In this document: positions 31,770 to 40,817 of the stretch, one piece after another | Position numbering within the stretch: the stretch's first letter is position 1 | How the letters are laid out: every line of letters starts with the position of its first letter | Source of the DNA: an uncultured Lachnospiraceae bacterium | GTDB lineage: Bacteria; Bacillota; Clostridia; Lachnospirales; Lachnospiraceae | Assembly: GCA_910577015.1 (NCBI GenBank) | Contig: CAJTKU010000002.1 | Coordinates: forward strand, 124,001 to 188,000 | Length of the DNA: 64,000 bases | Direction of reading: 5' to 3' | Program-made: the position numbers and the translations under genes | Notes under the pieces: generated by a model | What the model was told of the DNA's origin: nothing | Databases searched by the model: none | What the model saw: only the letters and a program-made list of their open reading frames with translations

Positions 31770-33070
31770 GACAGGTAGATATTGCTATCGTAGGAGGCGG
31801 GCCGGCAGGGCTTGCAGCGGCAGTTGCAGCAGTCACGGCAGGGACGCCGGATGTTTTGATACTGGAACGCGACAATAAGCTGGGCGGCATTCTCAACCAG
31901 TGTATTCACAATGGTTTCGGCCTGCATACGTTTCAGGAAGAACTGACGGGGCCGGAATATGCCGCAAGGTTTATTGATATGGCAAAAGAGCTTCAGATTC
32001 CCTATGAACTGGACACCATGGTACTGTCCATTGCATCCGGGGAGGAAGGCAGGAAAGTGCTGACGTTGATGAACCGCAGGGACGGATTGTTTTATGTGGA
32101 AGCAAAAGCGGTTATCCTGGCAATGGGCTGCAGGGAGCGTCCCAGGGGCGCGCTGAATATTCCGGGATACCGGCCTGCCGGAATTTACTGTGCCGGAACG
32201 GCGCAGCGGTATGTCAACATGGAGGGGAGGATGCCCGGCAGGGAAGTGGTGATTTTAGGCTCGGGAGACATCGGCCTGATTATGGCAAGGAGAATGACCC
32301 TTGAGGGCGCGAAAGTAAAGGTAGTGGCGGAATTGATGCCGTATTCAGGGGGGCTTAAAAGAAATATAGTGCAGTGCCTGGACGATTACGGCATTCCACT
32401 GAAGCTGAGCCACACCGTGGTGGACATTGACGGAAAGGACAGGGTGCGGGGCGTGACGCTTGCGCAGGTGGATGAAAACCTGAAACCGGTTTCCGGTACG
32501 GAAGAATATATTTCCTGTGACACCCTTCTGCTTTCCTGCGGACTGATTCCGGAAAACGAGCTTTCCACAGGACTCGGGGTGGCTTTAAACCGGGTGACGG
32601 GAGGCCCTTTCGTCAATGAAAGTCTGGAAACCAATGTAAGCGGGGTGTTTGCCTGCGGCAATGTACTGCATGTTCATGATTTGGTGGATTATGTATCGGA
32701 GGAGGCAAAAAAGGCCGGAGAGAAGGCCGCCGCCTATGTGCAGAAATCCGGCGGTCAGGCGGCATCGCAGGATATGACAAATATGTCGAAAATTGCGGCA
32801 GAAGTATCCGTTACCGCAAAAGACGGCGTCCGTTACACGGTTCCGTCCACCATACGACCGGGTTGTATGGACGATGCGCAGATAATCAGGTTTCGGGTAG
32901 GGCAGGTATACCGTAACGCGCATGTCTCCGTATACTTTGACGACAAGCGTGTCATGAAATTAAAAAAGCCGGTGCTGGCGCCGGGTGAGATGGAGCAGGT
33001 AAAAATAAAAAAAGCGGATATTCTGGCGCAGGAAGGGCTTTCGACCATTACAATAAAAATTGAAGCCTGA
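31766..33070 (+). CDS. FAD-dependent pyridine nucleotide-disulfide oxidoreductase-type protein of the glycerol operon
   Basis: This 434-residue protein has two dinucleotide-binding folds: GGGPAGLAAAVAA at the start for FAD and VILGSGDIGLIMARRM near residue 165 for NAD(P)H. GCRERPRGALNIPG and VFACGNVLHVHDLVDYV are typical of the subfamily found beside GlpA-like proteins in Clostridia. It probably passes electrons from the dehydrogenase to a carrier such as NAD(P). Its start overlaps the previous stop in ATGA-like fashion, so translation is coupled. Confidence 0.88.
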   Translation: MRQVDIAIVGGGPAGLAAAVAAVTAGTPDVLILERDNKLGGILNQCIHNGFGLHTFQEELTGPEYAARFIDMAKELQIPYELDTMVLSIASGEEGRKVLTLMNRRDGLFYVEAKAVILAMGCRERPRGALNIPGYRPAGIYCAGTAQRYVNMEGRMPGREVVILGSGDIGLIMARRMTLEGAKVKVVAELMPYSGGLKRNIVQCLDDYGIPLKLSHTVVDIDGKDRVRGVTLAQVDENLKPVSGTEEYISCDTLLLSCGLIPENELSTGLGVALNRVTGGPFVNESLETNVSGVFACGNVLHVHDLVDYVSEEAKKAGEKAAAYVQKSGGQAASQDMTNMSKIAAEVSVTAKDGVRYTVPSTIRPGCMDDAQIIRFRVGQVYRNAHVSVYFDDKRVMKLKKPVLAPGEMEQVKIKKADILAQEGLSTITIKIEA

Positions 33071-33108
33071 GAAGATTTGAAATTTATGCCGGATTGGAAG
33101 GAGAAGGT

Positions 33109-33468
33109 ATGCAGGTAAGAGAAATGACTTGTATCAGATGCCCCTTGGGGTGTGCGCTGAAGGCCGTGACGGAGGAGGACGGAAATATCACCGTGACAGG
33201 CAACACCTGCAATAGGGGCGCGGATTATGCGAGAAATGAATTGACAAATCCGAGGCGCATGGTGACCAGCACGGTGCGGATTAAAGGCAGGAAGGGACAG
33301 ATGGTTCCTGTGAAGACAGCAGAAGACATCCCCAAGGGGAAAATTATGGAATGCATGGAGGCCCTGCGGCAGGTGGAAGTCGCCCTGCCGGTGAAAATCG
33401 GGGATGTGCTGGTTAAAGATATTGCAGGCACAGGCGTGGATATTGTGGCGACAAATCACGCGGAATAA
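33109..33468 (+). CDS. DUF1667 protein, Cys-rich partner of the glycerol oxidoreductases
   Basis: This 119-residue protein has an N-terminal Cys set MTCIRCPLGC followed by GNTCNRGADYARNE, a pattern fit for an Fe-S cluster. The rest resembles a small alpha/beta domain ending VAT. DUF1667 proteins are regularly found after the two FAD proteins above and are likely the electron-transfer subunit, in the place of GlpC. ATG 33109 follows AAGGAGAAGG; an upstream in-frame ATG lacks such a site. Confidence 0.85.
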   Translation: MQVREMTCIRCPLGCALKAVTEEDGNITVTGNTCNRGADYARNELTNPRRMVTSTVRIKGRKGQMVPVKTAEDIPKGKIMECMEALRQVEVALPVKIGDVLVKDIAGTGVDIVATNHAE

Positions 33469-33516
33469 GAACATCAGAGAGGTCTGGCCGCATGGGCGGC
33501 GGAAAGGGAGGAAAAA

Positions 33517-35010
33517 ATGGGGAAATATGTATTGGCGCTGGACCAGGGGACGACCAGTTCCCGTTGTATTCTTTTTGATAAAAGCGGCAGGATATGTTCC
33601 ATGGCGCAGAAGGAATTTGAACAGATTTATCCGAAACCCGGATGGGTGGAACACAATCCAAAGGAGATATGGTCCTCACAGCTTGCCGTTGCCATAGAGG
33701 CTATGGCAAAAGTGGGGGCAAAACCCGAAGAAATAAGCGGCATCGGAATTACCAACCAGCGGGAAACCACCATCTGCTGGGACAGAGAAACAGGAGAGCC
33801 GGTTTACAATGCCATTGTGTGGCAGTGCAGGAGGACGGCTGCCATGATTGACGCGCTTGTGGAGCAGGGTTTTGACCAAACGGTAAGGGAAAAGACGGGG
33901 TTGGTTCCGGATGCCTATTTCAGCGCCTCCAAGATTGCCTGGATACTGGAAAATGTGGAGGGGGCAAGAAAAAAGGCTGAGGCAGGGAAGCTGTTGTTCG
34001 GCACGGTGGACACATGGCTGATATGGAACCTGACAAAAGGCGCCGTACACGTGACGGATTACACCAATGCTTCCCGCACCATGCTGTTTGATATCCACAG
34101 ACTGCAGTGGGACGATGAAATTCTTTCCTATTTTCATATCCCGAAAGGCATGCTTCCCGATGTAAAACCGTCCGGTTTTGTTTACGGATACACGGAAACC
34201 TCCGTGCTGGGGGGCAGGATTCCCATTGCCGGAGCGGCGGGGGACCAGCAGGCCGCCCTTTTCGGGCAGTGCTGTTTTGAGCCTGGGGATGTGAAAAATA
34301 CATACGGTACGGGTTGTTTTCTGCTGATGAATACCGGGAACAAGGCGATAAAGTCCCAAGGAGGGCTTTTGACGACCATAGCCGCGGGCACGGGCCAGGA
34401 GGCGGAATATGCGCTGGAGGGCAGCGTATTTGTGGCTGGGGCGGCGATACAGTGGCTCAGGGACGGAATGCGCATGATAAAGAGCGCTTCCCAGTCTGAG
34501 GAATATGCCGTTGAGGTGGAAAACACCGGCGGCGTATATGTGGTGCCTGCCTTTGCAGGCATGGGGGCGCCTTACTGGAACCCTTATGCGAGGGGAACCA
34601 TCGTGGGTCTGACAAGGGGGTGCAGCAAGGAGCATTTTATCCGTGCCACCCTGGAATCCGTTGCTTACCAGACGGTAGACGTGTTAAGGGCGATGGAAAA
34701 GGACGCGGGTATCCACCTGAAGAGTTTAAAGGTGGACGGCGGCGCCAGCGCCAACAACTTCCTGATGCAGTTTCAGGCAGATATTCTGGATACAAAGGTG
34801 CGCCGTCCCAAATGCATAGAAACCACAGCGCTTGGCGCTGCCTATCTGGCAGGACTTGCCACCGGTTACTGGAAGGACAGGGAAGAAATCAAGGAAAACT
34901 GGCAGTTAGGCAGGGAGCTTATCCCTTCCATGGAGCAGGATGTGAGGACATCCTTGTTGAAAGGCTGGGAAAAGGCGGTAAAATGTGCGCTTATCTGGGC
35001 GGAAGAATAG
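33517..35010 (+). CDS. glpK: Glycerol kinase
   Basis: This 497-residue FGGY kinase makes sn-glycerol 3-phosphate from glycerol and ATP. ALDQGTTSSR opens the protein, WVEHNPKEIW and GITNQRETT follow, and the C-terminal half has GSVFVAGAAIQWLRDG and KVDGGASANNFLMQFQAD. In Firmicutes a His near residue 230 is phosphorylated by HPr; here GDQQAALFGQ and the following Cys-rich loop lie in that region and no matching His is obvious. GGGAGG precedes the ATG. No glycerol channel gene is seen nearby. Confidence 0.97.
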   Translation: MGKYVLALDQGTTSSRCILFDKSGRICSMAQKEFEQIYPKPGWVEHNPKEIWSSQLAVAIEAMAKVGAKPEEISGIGITNQRETTICWDRETGEPVYNAIVWQCRRTAAMIDALVEQGFDQTVREKTGLVPDAYFSASKIAWILENVEGARKKAEAGKLLFGTVDTWLIWNLTKGAVHVTDYTNASRTMLFDIHRLQWDDEILSYFHIPKGMLPDVKPSGFVYGYTETSVLGGRIPIAGAAGDQQAALFGQCCFEPGDVKNTYGTGCFLLMNTGNKAIKSQGGLLTTIAAGTGQEAEYALEGSVFVAGAAIQWLRDGMRMIKSASQSEEYAVEVENTGGVYVVPAFAGMGAPYWNPYARGTIVGLTRGCSKEHFIRATLESVAYQTVDVLRAMEKDAGIHLKSLKVDGGASANNFLMQFQADILDTKVRRPKCIETTALGAAYLAGLATGYWKDREEIKENWQLGRELIPSMEQDVRTSLLKGWEKAVKCALIWAEE

Positions 35011-35037
35011 ATTAGCGGGAAAGCGGGGTAAAGCAGG

Positions 35038-36228
35038 ATGAAACAATATAAACGGATATTTACCATTGTCATTGATTCCCTCGGCATCGGTGCAATGGAA
35101 AATGCGGCGGATTACGGGGATGAAGGATGCGACACACTGGGGCATATCGATGCCTTTATGTCCGAACTGGCCATCCCCAACCTGGCAAAGCTGGGTCTCG
35201 GCAGGCTTCATCCGCTTTCCCATGTGAAAGCGCCAAAAGAGGTAAAAGGATATCAGGCAAGGCTTCATGAGGCAAGCACAGGAAAAGATACCATGACGGG
35301 ACACTGGGAGCTTATGGGGCTTCATATCACGGAGCCGTTTCAGACATTTACGGAAACAGGATTTCCCGGGGAACTGATAGAGGAACTGAGCAGGCGGACG
35401 GGACGGCGCATTATCGGAAACAAGTCTGCCAGCGGAACGGAGATTCTGGAGGAACTGGGAGAAGAGGAAATCGCCACAGGGGCAATGATTGTATATACTT
35501 CCGCCGATTCGGTGCTGCAAATCTGCGGGAATGAGGAAACGTTTGGCTTGGAGGAGCTGTACCGCTGCTGTGAAATCGCAAGGGAACTGACCATGCGAAA
35601 AGAGTGGAGAGTCGGACGCGTGATAGCAAGGCCCTATACGGGAAAGAGAAAAGGAGAATTTAAAAGAACGGCAAACCGGCACGACTATGCCTTAAAGCCT
35701 TATGGAAAAACCGTGCTGGACGCCTTGAAGGAAAACGGCTATGACGTCATCAGCGTAGGCAAAATCAGGGATATTTTTGACGGGGAGGGCATTACCGAGG
35801 CCTACAAGTCTCAGAGCAGCGTGCATGGAATGGAGCAGACAATCGGATTACTGGATAAGGAATTTAAGGGGCTTTGTTTTACCAATCTGGTGGATTTTGA
35901 CGCGCTTTGGGGACACAGGCGAAACCCGCTGGGATACGGGCAGGAACTGGAGCGTTTTGACGAAAAGCTGGGTATTTTCCTTGCCAACATGAAGGAGGAT
36001 GATTTGCTGATGATTACGGCGGACCATGGCAACGACCCCACTTTTAAGGGAACGGACCATACAAAGGAAATGGTGCCGCTGCTTATATATTCCCCCTCTT
36101 TAACTGGGACAGAAAGGCTTTGCGATAAGCAAAGCTTTGCCGTGGTGGGGGCGACGATTGCGCAGAACTTTGGCGTGGCAATGCCCAAAGGGACTATAGG
36201 GGAATCGATTTTGCCTGAATTGATATAG
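35038..36228 (+). CDS. deoB: Phosphopentomutase
   Basis: This 396-residue metalloenzyme interconverts ribose or deoxyribose 1- and 5-phosphate in nucleoside breakdown. Metal-binding landmarks of the alkaline phosphatase superfamily are clear: IDSLGIGAMENAADYGDEGC at the start, GKDTMTGHWELMG with the catalytic Thr near residue 85, and ITADHGNDPTFKGTDHTKE near the end. The ribosome binding site is weak. It lies 27 nt after glpK, probably in the same transcript, although the pathways differ. Confidence 0.96.
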   Translation: MKQYKRIFTIVIDSLGIGAMENAADYGDEGCDTLGHIDAFMSELAIPNLAKLGLGRLHPLSHVKAPKEVKGYQARLHEASTGKDTMTGHWELMGLHITEPFQTFTETGFPGELIEELSRRTGRRIIGNKSASGTEILEELGEEEIATGAMIVYTSADSVLQICGNEETFGLEELYRCCEIARELTMRKEWRVGRVIARPYTGKRKGEFKRTANRHDYALKPYGKTVLDALKENGYDVISVGKIRDIFDGEGITEAYKSQSSVHGMEQTIGLLDKEFKGLCFTNLVDFDALWGHRRNPLGYGQELERFDEKLGIFLANMKEDDLLMITADHGNDPTFKGTDHTKEMVPLLIYSPSLTGTERLCDKQSFAVVGATIAQNFGVAMPKGTIGESILPELI

Positions 36229-36353
36229 GTTTTGTGTGGGAATTTAAGATTTACGGAGGGAGTGCATTAACCGGTAACCAGCGCCTTTAGCAATTTTTAG
36301 TCATACTTTCACCGTCATTTTGTAATAAACTTTTTTGGTTAAGTAATCATTTG

Positions 36354-36382
36354 TTGACAAAACGATATGTTTAGTTTATATT
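36354..36382 (+). promoter_or_regulatory. Strong promoter before a small open frame
   Basis: TTGACA (36354-36359) and TATATT (36377-36382) are 17 nt apart. The next features are a good ribosome binding site and a 42-codon frame. Confidence 0.7.
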
Positions 36383-36428
36383 TATTTTCATAACTTTTAG
36401 GACAGTCAGCCTTTGAAAGGAGAAACAT

Positions 36429-36557
36429 ATGAGAGTTGTAGTCAAACACTATAAAAATCAAATAAAGCATAGAATCTCACGGAGTGTAAAATGGTGTCTT
36501 GGGGAATTTAGGGTTTGCCCCTGCATTGTGCATAAGTTATGTGTTTGCCTGCATTAG
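36429..36557 (+). CDS. Possible Cys-rich 42-residue peptide
   Basis: This short frame has all parts of a real gene: consensus promoter, GAAAGGAG 7 nt before ATG, stop codon, then a terminator whose stem begins at the stop codon. The peptide is basic, with KNQIKHRISRSVK in the middle and five cysteines in the last 20 residues (CLGEFRVCPC, then LCVCLH). There is no signal peptide. It is followed by an ABC-2 exporter operon, so it could be an exported or modified peptide, or a leader peptide that controls read-through into the transporter genes. No family was recognised. Confidence 0.45.
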   Translation: MRVVVKHYKNQIKHRISRSVKWCLGEFRVCPCIVHKLCVCLH

Positions 36558-36600
36558 CGCTGTTAAGTCACTTTGATGATAACAGCGCTGTTTTTTTATT
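36556..36600 (+). terminator. Terminator between the small frame and the ABC operon
   Basis: A 10-bp perfect stem AGCGCTGTTA/TAACAGCGCT with a 14-nt loop is followed by G and TTTTTTT. No other promoter is evident before the ABC ATPase gene 46 nt later, so this may act as an attenuator. Confidence 0.8.
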
Positions 36601-36645
36601 ATTTTCTAAGGTGTGGGTTCAGAAAATTTGATGGGGAGAAGAGAA

Positions 36646-37707
36646 ATGGACAAAAGTGAAAGTATTATTTATCTGAAAGATGTTATGAAGGAATTTAAAA
36701 TCCTCAACCGCCATGAGGGTTTGAAGGGAAGCTTCCGGGATATGTTTTCCAGGGACTACAAGACGATAAAGGCGGTCAATCAGGTCTCACTGGAAATTGC
36801 ACCGGGTGAGATTGTAGGTTATCTGGGGCCCAATGGGGCGGGCAAATCCACCACCATTAAAATGATGACAGGAGTTCTGGAGCCTACCAGCGGTGAAATT
36901 TATGTAAATGGGAAAGTGCCGTATAAAAACCGCGAGGCAAATGCGCAGAATATAGGCGTGGTGTTTGGCCAGCGTTCCCAGCTCTGGTGGGCGCTGCCGC
37001 TGGTGGAGTCTTTTAAAATACTTAAGGATATTTACCGTATCAGCGACAAGGATTATAAGGACATGCTGGAGCTTTATGGCTCCATGATAGATATGAGCGC
37101 CCTGTATTCCAAGCCGGTAAGGCAGATGTCTTTGGGGCAGAGAACATTGAGCGACATTCTGGCAGCCTTCTTACATAATCCGGCTGTGGTATTCCTTGAT
37201 GAGCCGACCATCGGTCTGGACGTGTCCATGAAAGCCAAAATCCGGAATCTGATTAGTTCCCTCAATCAGGAAAAAAACACTACGGTGATTCTTACCACTC
37301 ATGATATGGGAGATGTGGACGCACTCTGCAAAAGAATTATTATTATTGATAAAGGCACCATGCTATACGACAATCATATTGAGAATCTGAGGAGCTTTTT
37401 CGGCGCATACAGAACCTTGAAACTGAATTTGAATAAGAGGCACGAGGAAGTGACGGAAAAAGTACAGACAGAGAATCTTAAGAAAGTGCGGGAGCTTCTG
37501 ACAGAAAAATTTGCGCAGGCTACATTCACTTATGATACGGATGAGGAATGGGTGAGTATCCTGATAGATGAGTCACAGGTACCTTTGATGAAGGTGTTAA
37601 GTTTTCTTCAGGAGCAGTTGAAGATATATGATGTCCGTCTGGAGGAGATTTCCACTGAGAGCGTCATTAAGAAAATATACGAGAACAATGAGAACAGCGA
37701 AAAATAG
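36646..37707 (+). CDS. ABC-2 type exporter, ATP-binding protein
   Basis: This 353-residue ATPase has Walker A GPNGAGKSTT near residue 65, Q-loop region FGQRSQLWWALP, signature MSLGQRT, Walker B VVFLDEPTIGLD and the switch His in LTTHDMGDVD. About 100 extra C-terminal residues follow the ATPase core, as in exporters of the NatA/YbhF type. ATG 36646 follows GGGGAGAAG; a GTG at 36613 in frame has no such site. It works with the two permeases downstream. The exported substrate is unknown. Confidence 0.9.
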   Translation: MDKSESIIYLKDVMKEFKILNRHEGLKGSFRDMFSRDYKTIKAVNQVSLEIAPGEIVGYLGPNGAGKSTTIKMMTGVLEPTSGEIYVNGKVPYKNREANAQNIGVVFGQRSQLWWALPLVESFKILKDIYRISDKDYKDMLELYGSMIDMSALYSKPVRQMSLGQRTLSDILAAFLHNPAVVFLDEPTIGLDVSMKAKIRNLISSLNQEKNTTVILTTHDMGDVDALCKRIIIIDKGTMLYDNHIENLRSFFGAYRTLKLNLNKRHEEVTEKVQTENLKKVRELLTEKFAQATFTYDTDEEWVSILIDESQVPLMKVLSFLQEQLKIYDVRLEEISTESVIKKIYENNENSEK

Positions 37708-37732
37708 GAGAAAGCGGAAGGCAGGAGACAAA

Positions 37733-38566
37733 ATGAATCGGACTTTAAAACAGTTTAGGAGGTTCAATCCCAGGGCTTATCTGTCGCTTATGCGTTCGGC
37801 GGTTATGGAAAATATGCAGTTTCGTATGAGTGTTCTGGTAATGCTGTTTGGGAATATGGTTTATCTTGTAGTAATTTATAATCTCTGGAAGGCAATTTAC
37901 GCATCTGTGGATACGCCGGTTGTGAACGGTATGACCTTTTCAGATACCATGATATATCTGGTGCTGGCGTCAGCCCAGTTTGCCTTTATGGAGGCCTATC
38001 TTGTGTGGGAAATGGGACGCGGGGTGCAGGATGGAAGTATCATTGTACAGTTGATTAAGCCAATGTCCTACGGTACTTACCAGTTATTCTATATTCTGGG
38101 AGGCAATTTGTTTTACTTTATTGTCACTTTTATCCCGACCTTTGTAATTGTGGAAATCATTACAGGGTGGGTAATTCCTGTAGGGGTAAATCTTTTATAT
38201 TACCTTATTTCTGTAATCTTCGGTATGATGATTAATTTTGCGGTGGATTATTTTGTGGGTACGATTTGCCTGTATACCCAGTCTATCTGGGGCATTAACA
38301 TTATGAAGCAGATACTCGTTACGTTTTTGTCCGGCGCCACGGTGCCTCTGGCATTTTTCCCGGAAATATTGTACCGGATTGTGATGTTTCTGCCTTTTCA
38401 CGCAATTTACAACACACCGCTTACGTTGCTAATCCACAATGATTTGCCCGTTGCCCAGGTAGGACATATGCTGTTTACACAGTTTGTCTGGGTACTGGTG
38501 GTGTTTGTGCTGGCGAAAGTGTTCTGGAAAGTATCGGAAAGAGTTATTACGGTGAATGGAGGTTAG
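37733..38566 (+). CDS. ABC-2 type permease (DUF990-like), first subunit
   Basis: This 277-residue protein has about six membrane helices, the first near residues 30-52 (VLVMLFGNMVYLVVIYNLW) after a basic cytosolic start. The ENMQFRMSVLV stretch and the LWKAIY turn are typical of the DUF990/ABC2_membrane_6 group. It forms the membrane channel with the next gene product. ATG 37733 follows GCAGGAG, 25 nt after the ATPase stop codon. Confidence 0.85.
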   Translation: MNRTLKQFRRFNPRAYLSLMRSAVMENMQFRMSVLVMLFGNMVYLVVIYNLWKAIYASVDTPVVNGMTFSDTMIYLVLASAQFAFMEAYLVWEMGRGVQDGSIIVQLIKPMSYGTYQLFYILGGNLFYFIVTFIPTFVIVEIITGWVIPVGVNLLYYLISVIFGMMINFAVDYFVGTICLYTQSIWGINIMKQILVTFLSGATVPLAFFPEILYRIVMFLPFHAIYNTPLTLLIHNDLPVAQVGHMLFTQFVWVLVVFVLAKVFWKVSERVITVNGG

Positions 38567-38592
38567 CGTGAGGAGCGGCACGGAGGTGAGGT

Positions 38593-39390
38593 ATGAAGAA
38601 ATTAAAATTTTACTTAAGGATATACTTTAAAATTCTCAGTCAGGATATTAAGAGCCGGATGAGTTACCGTTCGGATTTTATTATTTCCATGATTGGAATG
38701 GTTTTTACAAATGTGGTGGAGATTGCGGCTTTTTATATTACTTTTTTAAATTTCCCCAGTGTGTGCGGCTGGACATATTACGAGATGCTGTTTCTGTATG
38801 GATTTTCACTGATAGCGCTGACGCCCATGCAGTGCCTGTTTGAGAATAACTGGAATTTAAGCCGGAATGTACACAGGGGGGATTTTATCAAATACTGCTT
38901 TAGGCCTATTAATATTTTCTTTTACTACTTTTCGGAAATATTTGATATCAAGGGGCTGGGGCAGCTTGCGATAGGAATCGGGACATTAATATTTGCATGG
39001 AATAAATTGCAGCTTCCGGTATCGCTGATTATTATCCTGGAACTTTTGATTGCTTTGATAGTGGCGTCTTTGTTCTTTATCGGTATCATGAATTTTACTG
39101 CGGCAGTAAGCTTCTTTCTGGTAAATACAGGCTTCCTAATCGGAACCATGAGTAAGTTCAGGGATTATGCCAAGTATCCTGTGACTATTTTCAGTAAAGG
39201 ATTCCGGTTTATTTTTACCTTTATCATACCGATTGCGTTTATTGCCTATTATCCCAGCCTGGTGATTATGCGTCCTAACGAAATCCCGGTGCTGACATGG
39301 CTGGCGCCGGTATTCGGGGTTGTATTCTTCTATTTATCCTATAAATTCTGGATGCTGGGCGCAAGAAAATACTCAGGCACCGGAACGTAA
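38593..39390 (+). CDS. ABC-2 type permease (DUF990-like), second subunit
   Basis: This 265-residue protein has about six membrane helices and the same overall layout as its neighbour. It starts KFYLRIYFKILSQDIKSRM, and the central section has the FENNWNLSRNVHRGDFIKYC loop seen in this permease group (compare the GRGVQDGSIIVQLIKP loop in the other subunit). The paired, unequal permeases fit a heterodimeric exporter. GGAGGTGAGG precedes the ATG. The operon ends before element D and a terminator. Confidence 0.85.
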   Translation: MKKLKFYLRIYFKILSQDIKSRMSYRSDFIISMIGMVFTNVVEIAAFYITFLNFPSVCGWTYYEMLFLYGFSLIALTPMQCLFENNWNLSRNVHRGDFIKYCFRPINIFFYYFSEIFDIKGLGQLAIGIGTLIFAWNKLQLPVSLIIILELLIALIVASLFFIGIMNFTAAVSFFLVNTGFLIGTMSKFRDYAKYPVTIFSKGFRFIFTFIIPIAFIAYYPSLVIMRPNEIPVLTWLAPVFGVVFFYLSYKFWMLGARKYSGTGT

Positions 39391-39406
39391 GAATTGAACA
39401 GCGTTT

Positions 39407-39479
39407 CCGCATTTTGCATTGCGGCAGCCCCGGCGTGCATTTGTTCCAACAGGACGCGCTCCCGCAATGCAAAATGCGG
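39407..39479 (-). repeat. Palindromic element, truncated copy D
   Basis: This 73-bp remnant keeps one half of the element (GCGTCCTGTTGGAACAAAT on the minus strand, and the arm related to copies B and C) plus the last 16 bp of the other arm. Those ends still pair perfectly (39407-39422 with 39464-39479). The whole left core and centre are missing. Confidence 0.75.
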
Positions 39480-39554
39480 GAATTGGTATTGACTTTCGCA
39501 AAGGTCCTTGTTAGTATTTAGGTACGAAGGATTTACCACTCAAAGAATGTTTAG

Positions 39555-39584
39555 TCCTCCGCCGCAAGGTGGAGGATTTTTATT
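39555..39584 (+). terminator. Terminator after the ABC operon
   Basis: A 9-bp stem TCCTCCGCC/GGTGGAGGA with one G-U pair and loop GCAA is followed by TTTTTATT. It ends only 15 nt before the aminotransferase start, so it may also act in that gene's leader. Confidence 0.75.
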
Positions 39585-39598
39585 AGAGGAGGAGCAGA

Positions 39599-40783
39599 AT
39601 GCCGGTACAAAAATATAAAGATATGCTTTCTGGAAAGTCTGTAATCAGGCAGTTGTCAGAGTTTGCCACTGCAAGGGGAAAGGAAATCGGATACGAGAAT
39701 GTGTTTGACTACAGCCTCGGCAATCCTTCCGTTCCTGTTCCAAGAGAATTTACGGATACCATGGTTGATTTCCTGCAGCATAAAAATCCCATGGAACTGC
39801 ACGGTTACAGTCCGAGTCTGGGCATTACGTCCGTGCGTGAAAAAATTGCGGCGTCGCTGGAAAAAAGATTCGGGATTCCTTACCGGGCAGAGCATATTTT
39901 CATGGCCAGCGGAGCAGCGGGCGCCCTTGCCCATGCCTTCAGGCTGGTGACGGAGGCGGGAGATGAAGTATTGACATTTGCACCGTTCTTTCCTGAATAT
40001 CATCCCTATGTGGATTTGACAGGCGCGGTGTTGAAGGTGGTGCCTGCGGATACGGAGGATTTCCAGATTAACTTTGCGGCATTTGAAGAGATGCTTTCCC
40101 CCAAAACCATGGCGGTGCTTATCAATACGCCCAACAATCCGTCGGGTGCGGTTTACTCTGCAAAGACGCTTAAAAAACTTGCAGATGTGCTGCTTGAAAA
40201 ATCTGAGGAATACGGACATGACATTTACCTGATTTCCGATGAGCCTTATCGGGAGATTGTATTTGACGGCGTGGAGGCGCCCTGTGTTTCCTCATTTTAT
40301 GACAACACGATTATGTGTTACAGTTTTTCCAAATCCCTGTCGCTACCGGGAGAAAGAATCGGTTATGTTGCCATTAATCCCGCCTGCCGGGACGCAAAGG
40401 ACATGATACAGATGTGCGGGCAGATTTCAAGGGGAATCGGACACAACTGTCCGCCTTCCATTATTCAGCTTGCCGTGGCGGAGGTTCTTGAAAAGACGGC
40501 GGAACTTTCCGTATATGAAACCAATATGAACATATTATATAAAGAACTGAAGGCATTGGGATTCCAATGCGTGAAGCCGGGCGGTACTTTTTATATTTTT
40601 CCAAGGGCGCTGGAGGAGGATGCAAAGGTATTTTGTGAGAAAGCGTTAAAGTATGATTTGGTGCTTGTGCCGTCGGACACTTTCGGCTGTCCCGGTCATT
40701 TCCGCATGGCATACTGCATTGACACCGAAAAGGTGGAGCGTTCCCTGAAAGCGCTCAGAAAATTTGTAACATCGGAGTATTGA
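39599..40783 (+). CDS. PLP-dependent aminotransferase (class I/II)
   Basis: This 394-residue fold-type I aminotransferase shows YSLGNPSVPVP at the substrate region, NTPNNPSGAVYS near residue 180, ISDEPYREIVFDG near 215, and the PLP lysine in SFSKSLSLPGERIGY near 245. The final Arg-containing HFRMAYC fits binding of a dicarboxylate or other amino acid. Substrate is not clear; annotation as aspartate-type is plausible. AGGAGGAG precedes the ATG. Confidence 0.88.
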   Translation: MPVQKYKDMLSGKSVIRQLSEFATARGKEIGYENVFDYSLGNPSVPVPREFTDTMVDFLQHKNPMELHGYSPSLGITSVREKIAASLEKRFGIPYRAEHIFMASGAAGALAHAFRLVTEAGDEVLTFAPFFPEYHPYVDLTGAVLKVVPADTEDFQINFAAFEEMLSPKTMAVLINTPNNPSGAVYSAKTLKKLADVLLEKSEEYGHDIYLISDEPYREIVFDGVEAPCVSSFYDNTIMCYSFSKSLSLPGERIGYVAINPACRDAKDMIQMCGQISRGIGHNCPPSIIQLAVAEVLEKTAELSVYETNMNILYKELKALGFQCVKPGGTFYIFPRALEEDAKVFCEKALKYDLVLVPSDTFGCPGHFRMAYCIDTEKVERSLKALRKFVTSEY

Positions 40784-40817
40784 AAAAAGGGTTAAGTTAT
40801 CAGAAAAGAGGGAGTTT

